A stretch of 64,000 bases of DNA, taken from the NCBI GenBank assembly GCA_945865485.1, contig CAMBEC010000001.1, positions 124,001 through 188,000 on the forward strand, read 5' to 3'. The stretch comes from Rickettsia typhi (GTDB taxonomy: Bacteria > Pseudomonadota > Alphaproteobacteria > Rickettsiales > Rickettsiaceae). Each line of letters begins with the position of its first letter. Position 1 is the stretch's first letter. Of the stretch, positions 62,976 to 64,000 are shown one piece after another. The notes beneath the pieces were generated by a model, which worked only from the letters and a program-made list of their open reading frames with translations, had not been told where the DNA came from and searched no databases. A program made the translations under genes and the position numbers.

Positions 62976-64000
62976 TTATTTTATCGGTAACGCAACAAAC
63001 ATAGTAAACTCACGCCGTTTTACAAGAAGCACTACGTTCTTTTTATTACCACTTTTCATCTTTTCATAAACATTATCAAATTGCTCAACATCATTGATAT
63101 ATTCCTGATTAATAGCCATAATCAGGTCGCCTATACGCAAGTCAAAATTTATCTCTTCGGAACTTATTTCTGTAACTACTACACCTTTACTATCTTGTTC
63201 CAGTCCAAATTTAGTAATAACCATTGGTGAAATATTACTAAACACAACACCTGCTTTTTCCTTTGTTGATTCTATTGGCAAGGCCTCTTCTTCCTGAGGC
63301 TCAAGGTCAACTATTTGAGCAACCAAAGTCAATGGATTGCCATCTCTAATAACTGTTAATTTAACTTTCTCACCAATATGACAATCAGCAACAAAAAGTT
63401 GTAATTTTCTAGAATTCAAAACTATTTTTCCATTAAATTCTGTAATCAAATCACCCCGCTTCAAACCAGCCTTAGCACCAGATCCTCCAGAACGAACACT
63501 AACAACTAGTACACCATAGGTCTTACTAAGTGATAAAGCTTCCGCTAGTTCTTTGGTTACCTGCTGCACAGCAATATCAAGCCTTCCTCGGCTAATCTTG
63601 CCTTTCTCTTTCAACTGGTTCGTAATATCTTGCACCGTGTTAGAAGGAATGGCGAATCCAATACCAATATTTGTTCCACCATTAATATCTGGAACAGAAG
63701 TATTCAAACCAATAACCTTGCCCTCAAGGTTAAATAATGGCCCACCAGAATTTCCCGTATTAATCGCAGCATCAGTCTGAATAAAGTCATCAACTAACTC
63801 ATCTTGATTCATTCCAAGGTCTCTTCCCTTTGAAGATATTATACCAGTTGTCACCGTTCCACCAAAACCAAGTGGATTGCCGATAGCAATCACTATATCT
63901 CCAATCCTAGTTTGGCTAGAGTCTCCAAAAGACACAAATGGTAATTTTTGCTTTACATCAATTTTAAGCAAAGCAAGATCTGTTTTGGGATCAGTACCAA
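62976..64000 (-). CDS. DegP/HtrA-type periplasmic serine protease, C-terminal part (5' end outside window)
   Basis: The frame runs off the window end; upstream of the internal ATG at 63971 it still reads GTDPKTDLALLKIDV, the block with the catalytic aspartate. Within the window are the catalytic serine in DAAINTGNSGGPLFNLEGKV, the NTSVPDINGGTNIGIGFAIP segment, and two PDZ domains (about residues 125-220 and 235-330 of the visible part, the first with YGVLVVSVRSGGSGAKAGLK). It degrades and chaperones misfolded envelope proteins. The histidine and signal peptide lie outside. Confidence 0.93.
   Translation of the reverse strand, partial: GTDPKTDLALLKIDVKQKLPFVSFGDSSQTRIGDIVIAIGNPLGFGGTVTTGIISSKGRDLGMNQDELVDDFIQTDAAINTGNSGGPLFNLEGKVIGLNTSVPDINGGTNIGIGFAIPSNTVQDITNQLKEKGKISRGRLDIAVQQVTKELAEALSLSKTYGVLVVSVRSGGSGAKAGLKRGDLITEFNGKIVLNSRKLQLFVADCHIGEKVKLTVIRDGNPLTLVAQIVDLEPQEEEALPIESTKEKAGVVFSNISPMVITKFGLEQDSKGVVVTEISSEEINFDLRIGDLIMAINQEYINDVEQFDNVYEKMKSGNKKNVVLLVKRREFTMFVALPIK

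Overview
The window reads as chromosome of an AT-rich, host-associated alphaproteobacterium of the order Rickettsiales. Pointers are the 17 kDa surface-antigen lipoprotein, ankyrin and TPR proteins, MHS-type metabolite transporters, CcmF, ThyX, the queH-truB-rpsO-pnp run, and dispersed palindromic repeats that resemble Rickettsia palindromic elements. Flagellar genes (motA, motB, a flagellin-like gene) suggest a lineage that kept motility, as described for some Midichloriaceae and protist symbionts, rather than Rickettsia itself. This placement is inferred from gene content only.

Layout. 1-5500: tail of a sulfatase-family enzyme, a large ankyrin protein, the znuC-znuB zinc transporter and the surface lipoprotein. 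5560-8900: a cation efflux pump, tadA, and the motA-motB stator pair. 9400-16000 (minus strand): exporter, MFS transporter, queH, truB, rpsO and pnp, with a strong hairpin between rpsO and pnp. 16100-21740: tRNA-Arg, a small ankyrin protein, DedA, a TPR protein, an ABC-F factor, tRNA-Asn and lpxC. 21860-26380: the most unusual stretch, holding a predicted secreted CX5R phosphatase of the SopB/IpgD type whose tail carries two canonical 14-3-3 binding motifs, followed by an aberrant ABC half-transporter. 26490-31340: infA-maf, tRNA-Leu, mgtE, a UmuD-like autoprotease with a small partner, tRNA-Cys and xerD. 31600-39100: tRNA-Leu, a glycosyltransferase, a hydrolase, a hexanucleotide-repeat gene, a PLP dehydratase and lon. 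38150-43480 (minus strand): parE-ctp-yibQ-rppH and a small secreted protein.

43620-47350 is accessory: a MarR regulator with a palindromic operator inside its promoter, a DUF1398 protein, a flagellin-like gene behind a near-perfect sigma-54 promoter, an IS remnant with a 52-bp palindrome, and an orphan protein. 47590-52470 (minus strand): peroxiredoxin-dprA-topA, with trmB upstream. 52610-55820: tRNA-Ala, then a double-kinase hybrid histidine kinase and its CheY-like partner. 55850-64000: ccmF, a CNNM/CBS transporter, thyX, miaA, a degenerate OmpR-type regulator, trhO and the 3' part of a DegP/HtrA protease cut by the window edge.

Six tRNA genes are present (Arg-ACG, Asn-GTT, Leu-GAG, Cys-GCA, Leu-CAA, Ala-GGC), all with encoded CCA. 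The best candidates for undescribed biology are the phosphatase/14-3-3 effector with its ABC neighbour, the sigma-54 flagellin locus, and the apparently leaderless MarR gene. All assignments come from reading motifs; no database search was run.
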